DNA of 64,000 nt. Source: Myotis daubentonii. Its lineage: Eukaryota > Chordata > Mammalia > Chiroptera > Vespertilionidae. The stretch is from contig NC_081861.1 of NCBI RefSeq assembly GCF_963259705.1, positions 64,461,623 to 64,525,622 on the forward strand, in the 5' to 3' direction. The notes beneath the pieces were generated by a model. The model saw only the letters and a list, made by a program, of their open reading frames with translations, made no database searches and was not told the origin of the DNA. Both the position numbers and the translations under genes were made by a program. Shown piece after piece: positions 43,809 to 54,745 of the stretch (position 1 is its first letter; each line of letters starts with the position of its first letter).

Positions 43809-46503
43809 AACTAGAGCAAATAGGAGGCAATTGAGAACTTCACCTGGAACCTCAAACAGGTGCTAATAAAGGTTGCTTCATGTTGACTTTGTTGTTAATT
43901 ACATGTGTATATGCAAATCCATAAAAGCTATAGTTAATTGACTGCAGGGTGGTATGATTATGATTTTCTCAGACAGCTGTTTTTAGGTGAGAATTATTAT
44001 TTCAGGCAAATTTCTGTTCACATGACTACCTCCAATATATGAAAAGTGCACTCACATGTATTTCGCATTGTTTGCCTCCTTGTGGGAGCAGGAAGGGAGA
44101 GGAGAACTAAGCTATAACTGTGGTCAGTCCAGTCCCCTTGCTTGCTTCACTATTGAGTAGTCATTATTGACCCCTCTTGCTTTGTCTTCTCAAAACAGCT
44201 CTACTACCTACTCCCTGAGCCACTAGGAAGATGTAACAACACACCTTACACAGCTCCTACTAGCACCAAATATGTGGAAAACAGCATATAAATCACAGAC
44301 CTGCAAGTTCAAATAAAAGGAGTAAGACATGGTAATGGGGTATCTCTAAACGTGGACATGAAACCTTTCTTGTCACCTCCTACTACCACCTTCCCTCCAC
44401 AGGCATTGTGTCCTCTTTGTTTTCCTCCGCCCATATCTACACCGTTCCCTTGTACATTTGAGAGGAACACAGAGGTCTCGGCTCCTGTGGATCTTTAACA
44501 AAACATCACACAACAGAAACTAACTCCATAGTCTCATTTTCATAACAGCGACATATTTTTTACCTGTCCCCTAAGTGTGATTGTGATCTGCCTGACTTGT
44601 GAGTTCAGAAAGCATCCTCCTTTTTGTTCACTGAAGCAGTGTCCTGGCTGCTAAGTGCACTAAGTGGACCACAAGGGCTGGGGGGTAGGCAGGTGCTCTC
44701 TGCAGGGTTCAGTAATTAGAGAACTCCATCATTTGAATGGGACTGGCCTCTCTTTCATTCCTGACAACTTGAGTCATTTCAGCTGTGCTATGACATTGCA
44801 GCAAAAGGTCAGGTTCCCACTGCTAGAGTGAAAAGTGAAGAATGTAAGAATTCAATTGAACAAATTATCCAGAATTTGATTTTTTTAAACTTTTGCCTAA
44901 AATTACCCAAGTATTTATTCCATTGTGTTTGGACCTTAGAATATAATATCTGGCAAAAACAAAAACGGATTACTTATATCTTTATGGCATAAACAATGCT
45001 GTTGCCATCCTTTGTTGCAACCAGGTTTAAAATGTGAAAGGAATCTAGTCCATGGAGAAAATCTCACAAATGCAAGCACTTAAGATGTAATGCTATTATA
45101 TTTCGTATATTCTTTGTACTTGATAGGGCATAATGTTTTGAGTGCTGCGTGTTAATTCTTCATTCATAGTCATCATATATCTATCAAAAAGAAGAGGCAT
45201 TTAGACAGCCCCTTTCTCTTTCCCTTGTGGCCTATTGTGTAGGTGATGGAAAATTTTTGCTCATCTCTTTTGCATTTGTCTCAAGATCTTCTTTTTCCGT
45301 TTTGATTTAAGCCACAAGGAATGGTTGTTGAATGCTGATGAGGCACTGTGTAAAGCCTCCAGCCAGTTTTTGTTTTTTTTTGTTCTTTATTCGCTTTGTT
45401 TAGTTTTTTGTCATTTTGGCTAAATTGTTTCAGAAAGTTAGACACCTTTCTTTCCCTTAATTGGGAACCTCTAATGTCAGTGAAACTATTTCCCACAGCT
45501 GTTTAAAATGTGCTTGTGACTGCCTGACCAGGTGAATAGGTAAACGTTTCAGTGATTTCTCATGAGAGTAAATCACCTAGCTTGGACTGGGCTTGGAGAG
45601 AAAAGTGAATCAAATGCCACAGAATCTTAGCTGTAGCTGTCTCCTTGCTTGGTGGAATGCCTCCGTCTTTTGTGATGCAAATAGTAATTTATTTCTGCCC
45701 AACAGCAGGTCAGCCACAAAGATTAGTTTGCTTCCAAGGTGGGGGAGCTGCTTTAACCTGCCATTCTGCTTTTTTATAAGATTCTTATTTACAACAATTT
45801 CTTAATGAGTTATGTCAGAGTAGCTGCTGGTATGATCTTCTTGATAGCAGGGCCTGTGAAGCAGAATGGTTAATGATGCACGCCTTGCTAATTCCAGCGG
45901 AGCACATTACAGATCCACTTTAGTGCCAGGACTATATTCCAACCTCACAATAAATGGAACAGTGCCACCTTTTGGTCAAGAAGTAGCAAAACACATTTGG
46001 ATGGCTAAGATTCTGCAAGTCAGAGAGGTGATGGCAAACTATTTGTTACTGACTTTGGTGGTCACGCAATCTACAAATAATAGTAACCTAATTCTTTTGT
46101 TTTCTTCTTTTCCTTTTTGTGGCAGCCCCTATGATTTGATTGTATGCATTTCATATAATAATTGAGTTTCAGGAGAAACTGAATTACAGTACATCCTAAT
46201 TATGCTTTGCACAGGAATTAATTACATGTGCATTATGCAGGTAATCTGAAGAACACCATGGTTACAATTGTACACATGGCAACTTCTTTTATGCACTGGT
46301 AATTAATCTGAGAAAATATTTGGGAAGAATTTTGAAAGAGGAAATAATTGAGCCTTTCAGTATTTGTTAAGGATTGTGAGTTGGAGATTGATTTTAATTT
46401 AACAAAATTACTTTGAGTATGCCTTCTTTCTCTACGTAGCTTTTCTCACTAAACAATAATGTATCAATAATTTGAATTAGACTCCTTCATTTTGAAATTT
46501 TTT
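43809..46503. other. Single-copy DNA, candidate conserved non-coding region
   Basis: No repeat is recognised over 2.7 kb. The segment 45560-46310 is rich in homeodomain-type TAATTA words, an octamer-like tgatgcaaatag at 45674 and near-repeated attaattacatgtgcattat text. It is also the apparent donor of the inverted copy at 47474. Open frames at 45593-45805 and 45866-46165 look incidental. Confidence 0.3.
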
Positions 46504-46519
46504 CTTTATTAATTTTTTT

Positions 46520-46707
46520 CTTAAATATGTGTTTATTGATTTTAGTGTGAGAGGAAGAGAGAAAAAACATTGATTGGTTACCTCCTGCTGCTACCCCTGT
46601 CTGGGGACTGAACCTATAACCTGGGCGTGTGCCCTGACCAGGAATCAAACCAGTGACCTTCTGGTGCACAAGACAATGACCAGCCAACTGAGCCACACTG
46701 GTTAGGG
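46520..46707 (-). repeat. Ves SINE, older of a nested pair
   Basis: It is flanked by ctttattaattttttt at 46504-46519 and 46708-46723. On the minus strand it starts ccctaaccagtgtggctcag. Confidence 0.93.
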
Positions 46708-46722
46708 CTTTATTAATTTTTT

Positions 46723-46937
46723 TAATATATTTTATTGATTTTTTTTTACAGAGAGAAAGGGAGAGGGATAGAGAGTTAGAAACATTGATTAAAGAGAAAC
46801 ATCCATCAGCTGCCTCCTGCACACCCCGTACTGGGGATGTGCCCGCAACCAAGGTACATGCCCTTGACCGGAATCGAACCTGGGACCCTTGAGTCCGCAG
46901 GCTGACGCTCTATCCACTGAGCCAAACCGGTTAGGGC
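46723..46937 (-). repeat. Ves SINE, younger of a nested pair
   Basis: It inserted into the right target duplication of the first Ves. The 19-bp direct repeat agggctttattaatttttt lies at 46704-46722 and 46938-46956, and its first bases come from the end of the older SINE. On the minus strand it starts gccctaaccggtttggctca. Confidence 0.94.
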
Positions 46938-47334
46938 AGGGCTTTATTAATTTTTTAGAAGGAAGAGGCCCATTACAAAAAAGCAAGGTGATAGCAGGTT
47001 TTCAGAAAAGAAAACCCCAAGGTACATGCCAATAGTTGCCTATAAACAATTGATCCAATCTCTTATAGCATCTACAAGTCACTGCAATGGTGATTGATGT
47101 CCAGAACCTGTGAGATCCAAATTCTAAAAGAATCATAAAAAGACATTTTCTGGATAACATCTAGGAGAATGTGGGGGCTACAAAAGTAATACTTTTTTCT
47201 CACCGTCTTAGTTATTCTAGCTGACTAACAGTCAAATTAACAGAGCCAGAATAATAGGAGAAAATCAAACTTTAATACATGCACAAGGGGAATTCACATA
47301 AGCATGAAAATTCCAAAGACAGTGAGGTAAAATG

Positions 47335-47335
<1 letters not shown>

Positions 47336-47374
<39 letters not shown>
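47336..47374. repeat. (TA)n microsatellite in LTR copy E
   Basis: About 19 TA units are followed by (AAAT)n and by imperfect atatccatatctacctacta repeats up to 47570. Confidence 0.95.
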
Positions 47375-47379
<5 letters not shown>

Positions 47380-47473
47380 GGGTAAATAAATAAATAAATA
47401 TATCCATATCTACCTACTATAGATATGGATATATATCTATATCCATATATATCTATACCCATATAGATATATA

Positions 47474-47522
47474 TGTGGCTGACCTGCTGTTGGGCAGAAA
47501 TAAATTACTATTTGCTTCACAA
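47474..47522 (-). other. Inverted 49-bp copy of DNA at 45670-45718
   Basis: In reverse complement, the segment matches 45670-45718 at 48 of 49 positions, with 42 consecutive identical bases (45677-45718). It sits in the middle of the TA-rich expansion, and nothing comparable exists in LTR copy A or D. Confidence 0.93.
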
Positions 47523-48158
47523 GATTCAGTCCAAATATATATATATATATCCATATCTATCTACTATATAATCATTTGACAAAGTAGAAAAGGGATGGGG
47601 TGGGGTCTGAGATTTCAAAATAAGTAGGAAATTTATAGGTAGTTGAGGAAAAGTGGAACAAACATAGCAGGGAAATTTTTGCTAGGCAACCCAGAAACAA
47701 TGACAAATGGGTAATCTAATCAACATGTCCCTGCTAGTCACCCTCCCACCCACCATACTCAATTCAAATTTGGCTACGATGAACACCCCAAGAGTCCCTT
47801 CCTAAAGCTGGCTCCTCATCGGAATCTCTTAGACAGGAAAGGGAGCAGAAACAAAAGATTTCTCTGAGTCCCCTGTTTTCCAACAACCAGCCTAAAATCA
47901 ACATCCCAAAAGGCAGTCTTAGTGTGGCAAAGCTTCCTTGCCCTTCAAGAACAAAGGATTTTTTAAAAATTTGTCAGTGTAGCACTCACAATCCCCCAAA
48001 CTGAATTTCTTTCTTTGAAAATTCTTCCCCAATATTTCCTTATATGAATTGTCACTGCATAAAGAAGTTTCTGTGTATACTGAAATATTTTCAGAGGAGT
48101 TTTCAGCTTGTATTAAATGAAAGGTTTAATCTGCATATTAATGGTCAATTATTGAAGA

Positions 48159-48502
48159 CTAGAGGCCAGATGCACGAAGATTCATGCAAAAATAGGCCTT
48201 CCTTCCCCTGGCTGCCAGCACCTCCTTCGCTCTGGCTGGAGCCGCCTTCCTGCCTTCCCTCTGGCCTGGAGCTGCCTTCCCACGTTCATTTCAGCCCAGA
48301 ACTGCCTTCCCACCTTCGCTCCGGCCCAGAGCCGCCGTCCACCTTTGTGTGCTGCCCAGAGGCCGGGAACGCCTGCTTCATTGCCATGGCTGCTGCCATC
48401 TTTGTCGTGTCAATTTGCATATTCCCTCCTTATTGGCTGTGGGTGCCGCCATTTTGTCACAAAGTGATGGTCAATTTGCATTTCGGTCTTTATTAGATAG
48501 GA
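48159..48502 (-). mobile_element. Helitron (HeliBat-type), 344 bp
   Basis: On the minus strand it starts TCCTATCTAATAAAGACCG and ends GATGCAC..GCCTCTAG-type text at 48159. The 5' part carries a CCAAT complement (attggct, 48433) and a YY1-like GCCGCCATTTTG at 48445-48456. Confidence 0.92.
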
Positions 48503-48597
48503 TAGTTTCTCTCAACATGAAGGAAGGAGTAGTGCAAATTTTGGCTTATCAGCAAACTTGGTAAAAACATTAAAATTAAACTGTTGGGCCGCCTAGG

Positions 48598-48635
48598 TGT
48601 TAGGTCTGATCAAAGAATTGAATCAATACCTTCAG
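48598..48635 (+). repeat. Inverted piece of the retroviral LTR 5' end
   Basis: The plus-strand sequence from TGTTAGGTCTGATCAAAG onward matches the 5' start of the LTR at 52144 (minus strand) at about 36 of 38 positions, then similarity stops at 48635. Confidence 0.85.
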
Positions 48636-48918
48636 CAACCTGTACAGACCTTTCCTTTCTTTTTAAAAATGTATTAGAATTCTTCACTCTTAGAAACCTT
48701 AATTTTTCAATGATAACCAAAAAGTAAACAGCCAGCATTTATGAACACACTTTAAACACACTCTTACTTTCAAGAAAATATACATTCAACAAAGAACAAG
48801 AGACCTTCTGCAATAAAAACGAATAGCAGGCAAATTAAACTGTGTCTAGCAATCAATGTTTCAGTATTGTATGCTATTTTAAAATATTTAGATATTTATC
48901 ATTTAACCCAGCAATGCT

Positions 48919-48948
48919 CCAAAGTCTTTAAGTTAATAAAGACTTTGG
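48919..48948. repeat. 12-bp perfect hairpin
   Basis: The arms ccaaagtcttta and taaagactttgg are complementary around the 6-base loop agttaa. Confidence 0.95.
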
Positions 48949-49389
48949 AAAATTATGAATATGTATATGAGTCTGGAGAAAAGGCAGGGGGAGGAGGGAG
49001 TAGGTCCCACCGCCTGTTCCCAGGCCTCTAGCTGCTTGGATTCAAGACTGCCACATTTTTCCTTAGAGATAACATGCTAAGGTTTGGGTGATAATGAGCT
49101 CAGCTTCTGATAATAGCCAGACTGTTAAGTAAGCATTTGCAGTTTTAGTATAGAAACTATTCTTTGGGAGGGGGGAGGGTAAGAAGGCACTGAAGTGAGA
49201 GCAGTTTTTAGAGCATAAAAGGTGGTGAGAATGTTGGCCTTGGGATCCAAACGTTCAGTGAGGGGGTCCCTTCACCATGTCATGTCATGGAGGAGCTTTG
49301 CAAGAAGACTAAAGTTGTGAACCTGGAGGCGAGAGTACTCAGTGAGCCTGGGAAAGGAGAAAATTTCTTGTTAAGAGGAGGGGACAATC

Positions 49390-49720
49390 ATGGAGGAGAT
49401 AAGGAGATAAGGCATTTATAGTCCAAGGAATGGCTCGGCCTTGTGGGGTGAGAGAGTGAAACTGGAGTAGGTGACTGTGGTTTGGGACAACTGGGCTTTA
49501 TGAGGGAATGCATGGTAGCCACAGCCAGGCACCGAGGTAGAATGAGAAAAGAGTGAAAGGAGGAATTTAGTAAGATGCAGTGTATTGGTGAGGTGGCTAA
49601 TGGCTGTGAGACAAATCCATCAACCCCCATAATAGAGACTGAGGAGTTGACAAGGGTCCCAGAAAATTCAGAGAGGGCAGAATAAGTGGCCCCAGTGTCA
49701 ATTAAAAGGAGATCGGCTTA
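49390..49720 (-). pseudogene. pro: Retroviral protease remnant
   Basis: The minus-strand frame contains LIDTGATYSAL at 49669-49702, the active-site motif (Asp-Thr-Gly) of a retroviral aspartic protease, followed by a short region with FLILPRC. Retroviral protease cleaves the viral polyproteins. The open part ends by about 49388, and no reverse transcriptase motif follows. The link to gag upstream is frame-shifted. It is not functional. Confidence 0.85.
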
Positions 49721-49895
49721 CCTGTCTCCACAGTCGTTACCCATGCCTCTGTCCTGGTGAGGTAAGTCTGTGGGGCCCTGTCAGGGCCTGGGCAGCTTTT
49801 TCGGTGGCCAGTCGCAGGAGGTTTGGGAGCTCCAAACCGGATTCAGAGGGCGGCCATGCTGGACTGGCTGAGGCCTGAACTGGAGGGGCCAGACT

Positions 49896-51600
49896 ACAGT
49901 CTGATTTCCAGTGGCCTTCCCTTCTGCACCTTGGGCAGGGCCCAGGTGGGGGTCTTGGGTTTGAGCAGGATGTGGTTCACTGTCCTTTCTGTTGCATTTG
50001 AAGCATGGGCCCAGAGCAAGCTTAGCCCCTGACTCACCTGTAGTTGGAGGACTGGCACTTCATTTGGGGTTCATGAGAGCGGTGCCTAGGAGCTGGAAGG
50101 CCTCCTTCTGGGCCTCAGCCTTGGCCTGATCTTGCCTTTGTTTTTGGATTTGGGTCTCCTTGTCTCTATTATTAAAGACCTTAAAGGCCAGGTTAATGAG
50201 GTCTTTTTGAGCAGTTTGTGGACTTCTGTCTGTTTTTCAAAGTTTATTGTGTGTGTGGGGCTGATTGGGATATAAAATGTGTATTCCAAAGAAGAGCTCC
50301 CTCTGGGAAGGCAGGGTCTAAGGTGGTAAATTTCTGTAAGGCCTTCTCCGTGAGGAGTAAGAGAGCTGGGTTTTCGTCAGGGCCTTGAGTGATTTCATTA
50401 AGTTTGTCAAATTCCATTGTAAAGGTGATCAGGTCGGAGTAAAACGATCTGAGATCCCTCTCAATCTGTGCAAGGTTGGACATAGAGAATGGGACGTGGA
50501 CTTGGACTATACCCTCAGATCCTGCTCCCTCCCTCAGGGGTGAATTGGCATGGGAATAGAAGAGGCTGTTGAGGGGCGTGTTCTTTGGGTAGCCTGAGAA
50601 TGAGTGTTAGATGGGAAAAGGCTATTTTGAAACTCATGTTCTCAGGATTTGAGCTCTCAGGGGCTGGGGAGAAGGTGGTTACTGGTTAGGAAGGTCTAGG
50701 TTTTGGGAATCTACTGCAGGTAAGGGAGGAGATGTGTAAGGGGGTGGAGGTCAGTGGTCTGCTGGGTCAAAAGTAGATTCAGAATCAGAAGTGTTAGGGA
50801 TATGATGTTTTGTGTGAAGGAGAAAGATCTGATGGGTAGAGCAAGACTTAGGAAGAGGATTGGGACTGAAGGGTCAAAGGCCTGGACGTAGGGAATCTCT
50901 GACTATTTTCCATTGCAGAGACAGCAATTAATCTAAATTGCTGAGTGTGTTAAAATTAAAAGTGCTGCCCTGACTGGTTTGGCTCAGTGGATAGAGCGTC
51001 GGCCTGCAGACTGAAGGGTCCTGGGTTCGATTCCAGTCAAGGGCATGTACCTTGGTTACGGGCAAATCCCCAGTAGGGGGTGTGCAGGAGGCAGCTGATC
51101 AATGCTTCTCTCTCATCAAAGTTTCTAACTCTTTATCCCTTTCCCTTCCTCCCTGTAAAAAAATCAATAAAATATATTTTTTTAAAAAATTAAAAGTGCT
51201 GTTTTCAGGACATTGAGCCTTATTATCTAGTTTATATTGTGGCCAAACAGTGTTACAAAATAAAATGAGGTGGTTGGGCTTGATCTCCCCCGCAAGTGTG
51301 AGAGGGAGTGTGGCATGGCCCACTAGAGAGGAAGGGTGAGTGACAGACCACAAATCTAAAGATGACTATTTAGGGCAGGCGTCCCTGCTGCTAAACAAAT
51401 CACCATGAGAAATGAGAAGTGACCCTCTGGCCTGGGTGTCCCCAATCCAGAAGGACCTAAAGACAAACCGCTGAGGAGTCTTCTGGCCTAGCGCTGGGAC
51501 TTTTGAGATGAGAGACTTTTGAGAAATCAGTGAGAGAGAGTAGGCAGAAGACTTGAGACGAGGGAAATTGTGGAACATCACTAACCTAGAGAAAATTGGC
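49896..51600 (-). pseudogene. gag: Retroviral gag remnant (matrix, capsid, nucleocapsid)
   Basis: Gag builds the virus core; here only broken parts remain. On the minus strand, the matrix part (51099-51353) has FCNTVWPQYKLDN, typical of the class I p15/matrix end. It is then interrupted by a Ves SINE at 50967-51185. The capsid C-terminal part (50244-50483) has MSNLAQIERDL, then QGPDENPA and FISQSAPH, matching the major homology region of gammaretroviral capsids. The nucleocapsid has one intact zinc knuckle, CPRCRREGHWKSDC (49896-49937, pattern CX2CX4HX4C). A first knuckle begins CFKCNRK but is broken by a frameshift. Frames change several times and stops are present, so no Gag can be made. 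The family resembles ERV-H/F/W-type class I elements. Confidence 0.9.
50967..51185 (+). repeat. Ves SINE inside the retroviral gag
   Basis: It starts gccctgactggtttggctca and ends aaatcaataaaatatat. The 15-bp target duplication aaaattaaaagtgct is perfect at 50952-50966 and 51186-51200. Confidence 0.96.
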
Positions 51601-51822
51601 CGGTGCGGGATGGAGGGTCAGCAATGGAGAAGGAGAGATTCCTGGTCTGGCATCCTCCTTGGCTGGCTGGATGGGCTGGGGCGGGGGGAGGCCTGATCAA
51701 GGCTGGCAATTGAGTCACCTCAGTAGGATTCCCAGAATGAGCTGCCTCTGCCTACTGCTCTCTGAGTAGCAAACTCGGCATGACTGAAGCCAGGGTGATG
51801 GCTCCCCATCCCTGTGGAACCC

Positions 51823-51840
51823 TCCCGGGTTTCGACACCA
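51823..51840 (-). promoter_or_regulatory. Retroviral primer-binding site, tRNA-Phe type
   Basis: The minus-strand 18-mer TGGTGTCGAAACCCGGGA lies 2 bases after the LTR end. It is complementary to the 3' end of tRNA-Phe except at one base (T instead of C at position 6). This is where reverse transcription would have started. Confidence 0.85.
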
Positions 51841-51842
51841 AA

Positions 51843-52144
51843 TGTTAGGATCTCCAAAGGAGGAATGCAGGAGGCCAGAGTGGTGAGGGATCACAAATTT
51901 ATTCCATCATCTGCACACCAGGTGGCTGAGCCTGGATGGCTGCCACACCCAGGGACTGGAGTCAGTGGCTTTTAAAAGACTTTTGGCGGGCTTTTTCTGG
52001 GCGGAGATTTCTTTGTGCATACCTGGAGGAGAGTCACAGCAAGTGAAATGTGGTCTCAACAAAGGGAATGTCCATAGTGAAATGGCCTGAAAAGCCAGTT
52101 CCTGGGGGAGAGGTATTGATTCAATTCTTTGATCAGCACTAACA
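51843..52144 (-). repeat. 5' LTR of the class I retrovirus
   Basis: On the minus strand the 302-bp LTR starts TGTTAGTGCTGATC and ends GGAGATCCTAACA, giving TG...CA and a TGTTAG/CTAACA inverted end. A TTTTAAAAG (TATA-like) and a later GGAATAAATTTG (poly(A) signal, about 51896-51907) are in the right order. Confidence 0.9.
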
Positions 52145-52149
52145 CTAGG

Positions 52150-52578
52150 CAGTGAAAGTTGATGCTTATTCAATTGGATATAGGATTACCCTTTCCAATG
52201 TGAGACAGAATCAAGACAGTTTTGGGGCCCAAAAGCATTTAATCAGATACTTTCTTTGGTCTTGATACAGCAATGAGGACCCCTGGGCTGGCTCCTGGAG
52301 CTTTTCCACACAGGCCCTGTGTTTTGGTTGTCATCTTTTCAGACAAAGTTTGAAAAAGGGCAGAATGTTTGTTTTGCTTTTTTTATTTTCAAATAATCAA
52401 TACTATGTAATATAGCATGTTTCCTGTTCTGCTTTAGCTGCTAGAAAACAGGGAATTTCAGTCCTAAACAATAGTGACTAGCATATGTCAGAGCATTTAG
52501 TTTCTCTAAATTTCTTTAAAGATCTCTATTCTCTTTTTAGCTTTAATTGTCATGAATTACATTATGTTTTATTTTTAT
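52150..52578. other. No recognisable feature
   Basis: This short single-copy stretch lies between the retrovirus and a MaLR LTR. Confidence 0.4.
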
Positions 52579-52971
52579 AGTGTCTTAGCTCAGGCTACCA
52601 TATCAAAATACCATAACCTGGTATCTGAAACAACAGAAATTTTTTTCTCACATTTGTGGAGTCTGAGAAGTCTAAGTTCAAAGTGCCACCAAGGTGCAGG
52701 TTTCATTGTAAGAGCTCTTGTTTTGGATTGTGGAGGGCCACTATCTCACTGAGTGCTTACATGCCCCCTTCTTTGTTTGAGAGAGAGAACATGGTCTTTG
52801 TGTCTTTTTACAAGGGCACTCACTAGTCTTAATCATGAGACCTGCACCTTCATGACCTCATCTAACCCTAATTACTTTCCAAACGCCCCCATCTCCAAAC
52901 ACTATCATATTTGGAATTAGGGCCTTAATATATGAATTTTGCAGGGACATAAGCATTCAGTCCATAACAAA
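52579..52971 (-). repeat. MaLR LTR (MST/MLT1-like)
   Basis: The order agtccataacaaatc-type end, ttaatatatgaattttgcag, aatcatgagacctgcacctt, caacagaaatttttttctca and cttagctcaggctaccatat is the reverse of a mammalian MaLR LTR. It is old and solo. Confidence 0.8.
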
Positions 52972-54745
52972 TCACTTCTTCAGATCTTTAGGAAAAAATA
53001 GAGCTTTACTACAAAATTATAAATATCACATATATAAGTCAGGATCAGGCACCATACAGAATAGAATCATATTTAAGGACTCTACCTTCAAAGTGTTTTT
53101 GTCATTAAAAACAAATGGAAATAAGTATTTAAGTTTGCTTCGTGAATTAAATTTACTTTCCAAACTTAACATTTTATATCATACAAAATATTTGTAATAT
53201 TTAAACCAATGAAACATTTCAAATGGAATTCTTATCTTCTGTCCTAAAATATGTTCAATTTAATATGTTCAGATATAGCAGTGTTCTTATTATTTCAGGA
53301 AACTGAATATATGTAATTTTCTCTTCTACCTTGATTGAAAATACTACAAGCTTTTTCCATTCATTATCATTATGTAGTTGTAACATAGCTGTTATATTTT
53401 ATATACTTCGTGCGTAGACATATTTTGCTGTATGATATATCAAAGGTAATGAATTTTTAATCTATGGAAGTGTACCAAGTGATGGAAATTCTAAAGATTA
53501 AATATATACTTCTCTTCGACTCAATATATATTTAATTAAATATAATATTCTACTTAAAGAATCTGTCACAGTTGAGAAGCAATAACATTTGAGTTATGCT
53601 TTCTTTCTTAAATGTCTTAAATTCTTGTGATTTTTTTTCCCCTGTGTATGTTTTTTTCCTTTCTCAGGAACTTACTTCAAAGCCTTCTTAAAAGTCTCCT
53701 TTACTGCTTCTTTATGTATCTTAAACAAAGAAAATATCCTTTTCTCAATATGCTGGGCTCCTAGGAGATGTCACTGGTGAACCAAAGAAAAATCAATAGT
53801 TTGCTCTTTTATCAGCATTATCAAGCCCCATTCACCAGAGAAGAATCCGTGATAAAGGTATCTGCTAGGCCAACATTTAGACTTTTTTCTTTTTTGGCCT
53901 GGTTCACTTCTCTTAGATTTCAAGGGAAAAAACAGTGCACCAACAGAAACCAAATCTCCCTCTGCTGTTATCTTATTTCCTCTTCTTGAGTCATGGCTTC
54001 TGCCACCTTTGGATAAAGATGTGCTGAGCCATAAAATGCCTGCCTGCTACATGGCTCACTAGATAGGTTCAGCACAAGGTCAGAAATCTGCCAAATCTTC
54101 TTGACTCCAAACTAACTCTCACAATTGGCCTGACCTAGTACTTAACTAAAGATGACCCCCCGCCCCGCCCCCCCGCCTTCTTGAAATAGACTCAGCTAGC
54201 CAACAAAATGTAAAATGTGATATTCTTTTATAGACTTTCAGACGTTGAGTTTGGTAGGTTTAAAATTTTAGAAGTACTTAGAGAACACAGCAAAGTGAAA
54301 GAAAACTATCAGTAGTGGAGAATGAGTACTTGGTTCATAGAGGATGAATGTAGGAATGTGTTCTGTGGGAGTTCTTTTAGATGTCAAGGTATGTGTGTGG
54401 TCTCAGGCCCTGGGTAAGGTGGTAAAAAAGGGAAGAGCAGAGAGAAAGTTTTACAAAATAACTGAGTCTTTTTTACAATTTTGTCTAAGATCAATTTTGC
54501 TCTATACCTGTCAGTAAAGCATTAGAGAAGCACTGACTCTTGGAAAAATATAAGCAGAAAGTGAATAGTGGGCAACTGTGGGAGCCATTTTGGGATCTCT
54601 ACATTCCTTAAAGGACCTCTAAATTGTATGATGTATTCCCAGGGAATATTAACCTGTGTGCTGAAAGAATGTAGCCAACTCTTTTTTTCTTCCAGTACAT
54701 GTATTTAAATAGGGAAAATGACATTATGTTCTTTTGTTTTAAAAT
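52972..54745. other. Single-copy-like DNA, no feature recognised
   Basis: It contains one C-rich tract at 54153-54178 that could form a G-quadruplex on the minus strand. A polypyrimidine run ending in AG at 53633-53668 looks like a splice acceptor, but no exon can be supported. Confidence 0.45.

Larger units (their letters stand above)
47170..47947 (-). repeat. Solo LTR, class I-like family, copy E, with internal expansion
   Basis: On the minus strand it begins TGAAGGGCAAGGAAGC and ends AGCCCCCACA. The 4-bp direct repeat agaa flanks it at 47166-47169 and 47948-47951. It is about 225 bp longer than copy A because of a TA/TATC-rich expansion and an inverted insertion at 47474-47522. Confidence 0.82.
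48598..52144 (-). mobile_element. Decayed class I endogenous retrovirus (gammaretrovirus-like)
   Basis: The element reads from high to low coordinates: LTR (51843-52144), primer site, gag, protease, then unrecognisable sequence. Reverse transcriptase, integrase and envelope are not recognisable, so most of pol and env is missing. The 3' LTR is absent; at the left border only an inverted 38-bp piece of the LTR 5' end is found (48598-48635). The pentamer ctagg lies on both sides (48593-48597, 52145-52149). A Ves SINE interrupts gag. The whole is inactive. Confidence 0.85.

Noticed and set aside
46520..46937. Possible tRNA gene (B-box seen)
   Set aside because: The B-box belongs to Ves SINE heads; no cloverleaf with intact anticodon arm and acceptor pairing is present here or in the other Ves copies.
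48044..48496. 150-codon plus frame
   Set aside because: It runs through a Helitron; the Pro/Ser/Leu text is filler DNA.
53633..53668. Polypyrimidine tract plus AG as a splice acceptor
   Set aside because: The sequence is a good match, but no open, domain-bearing exon or donor follows.
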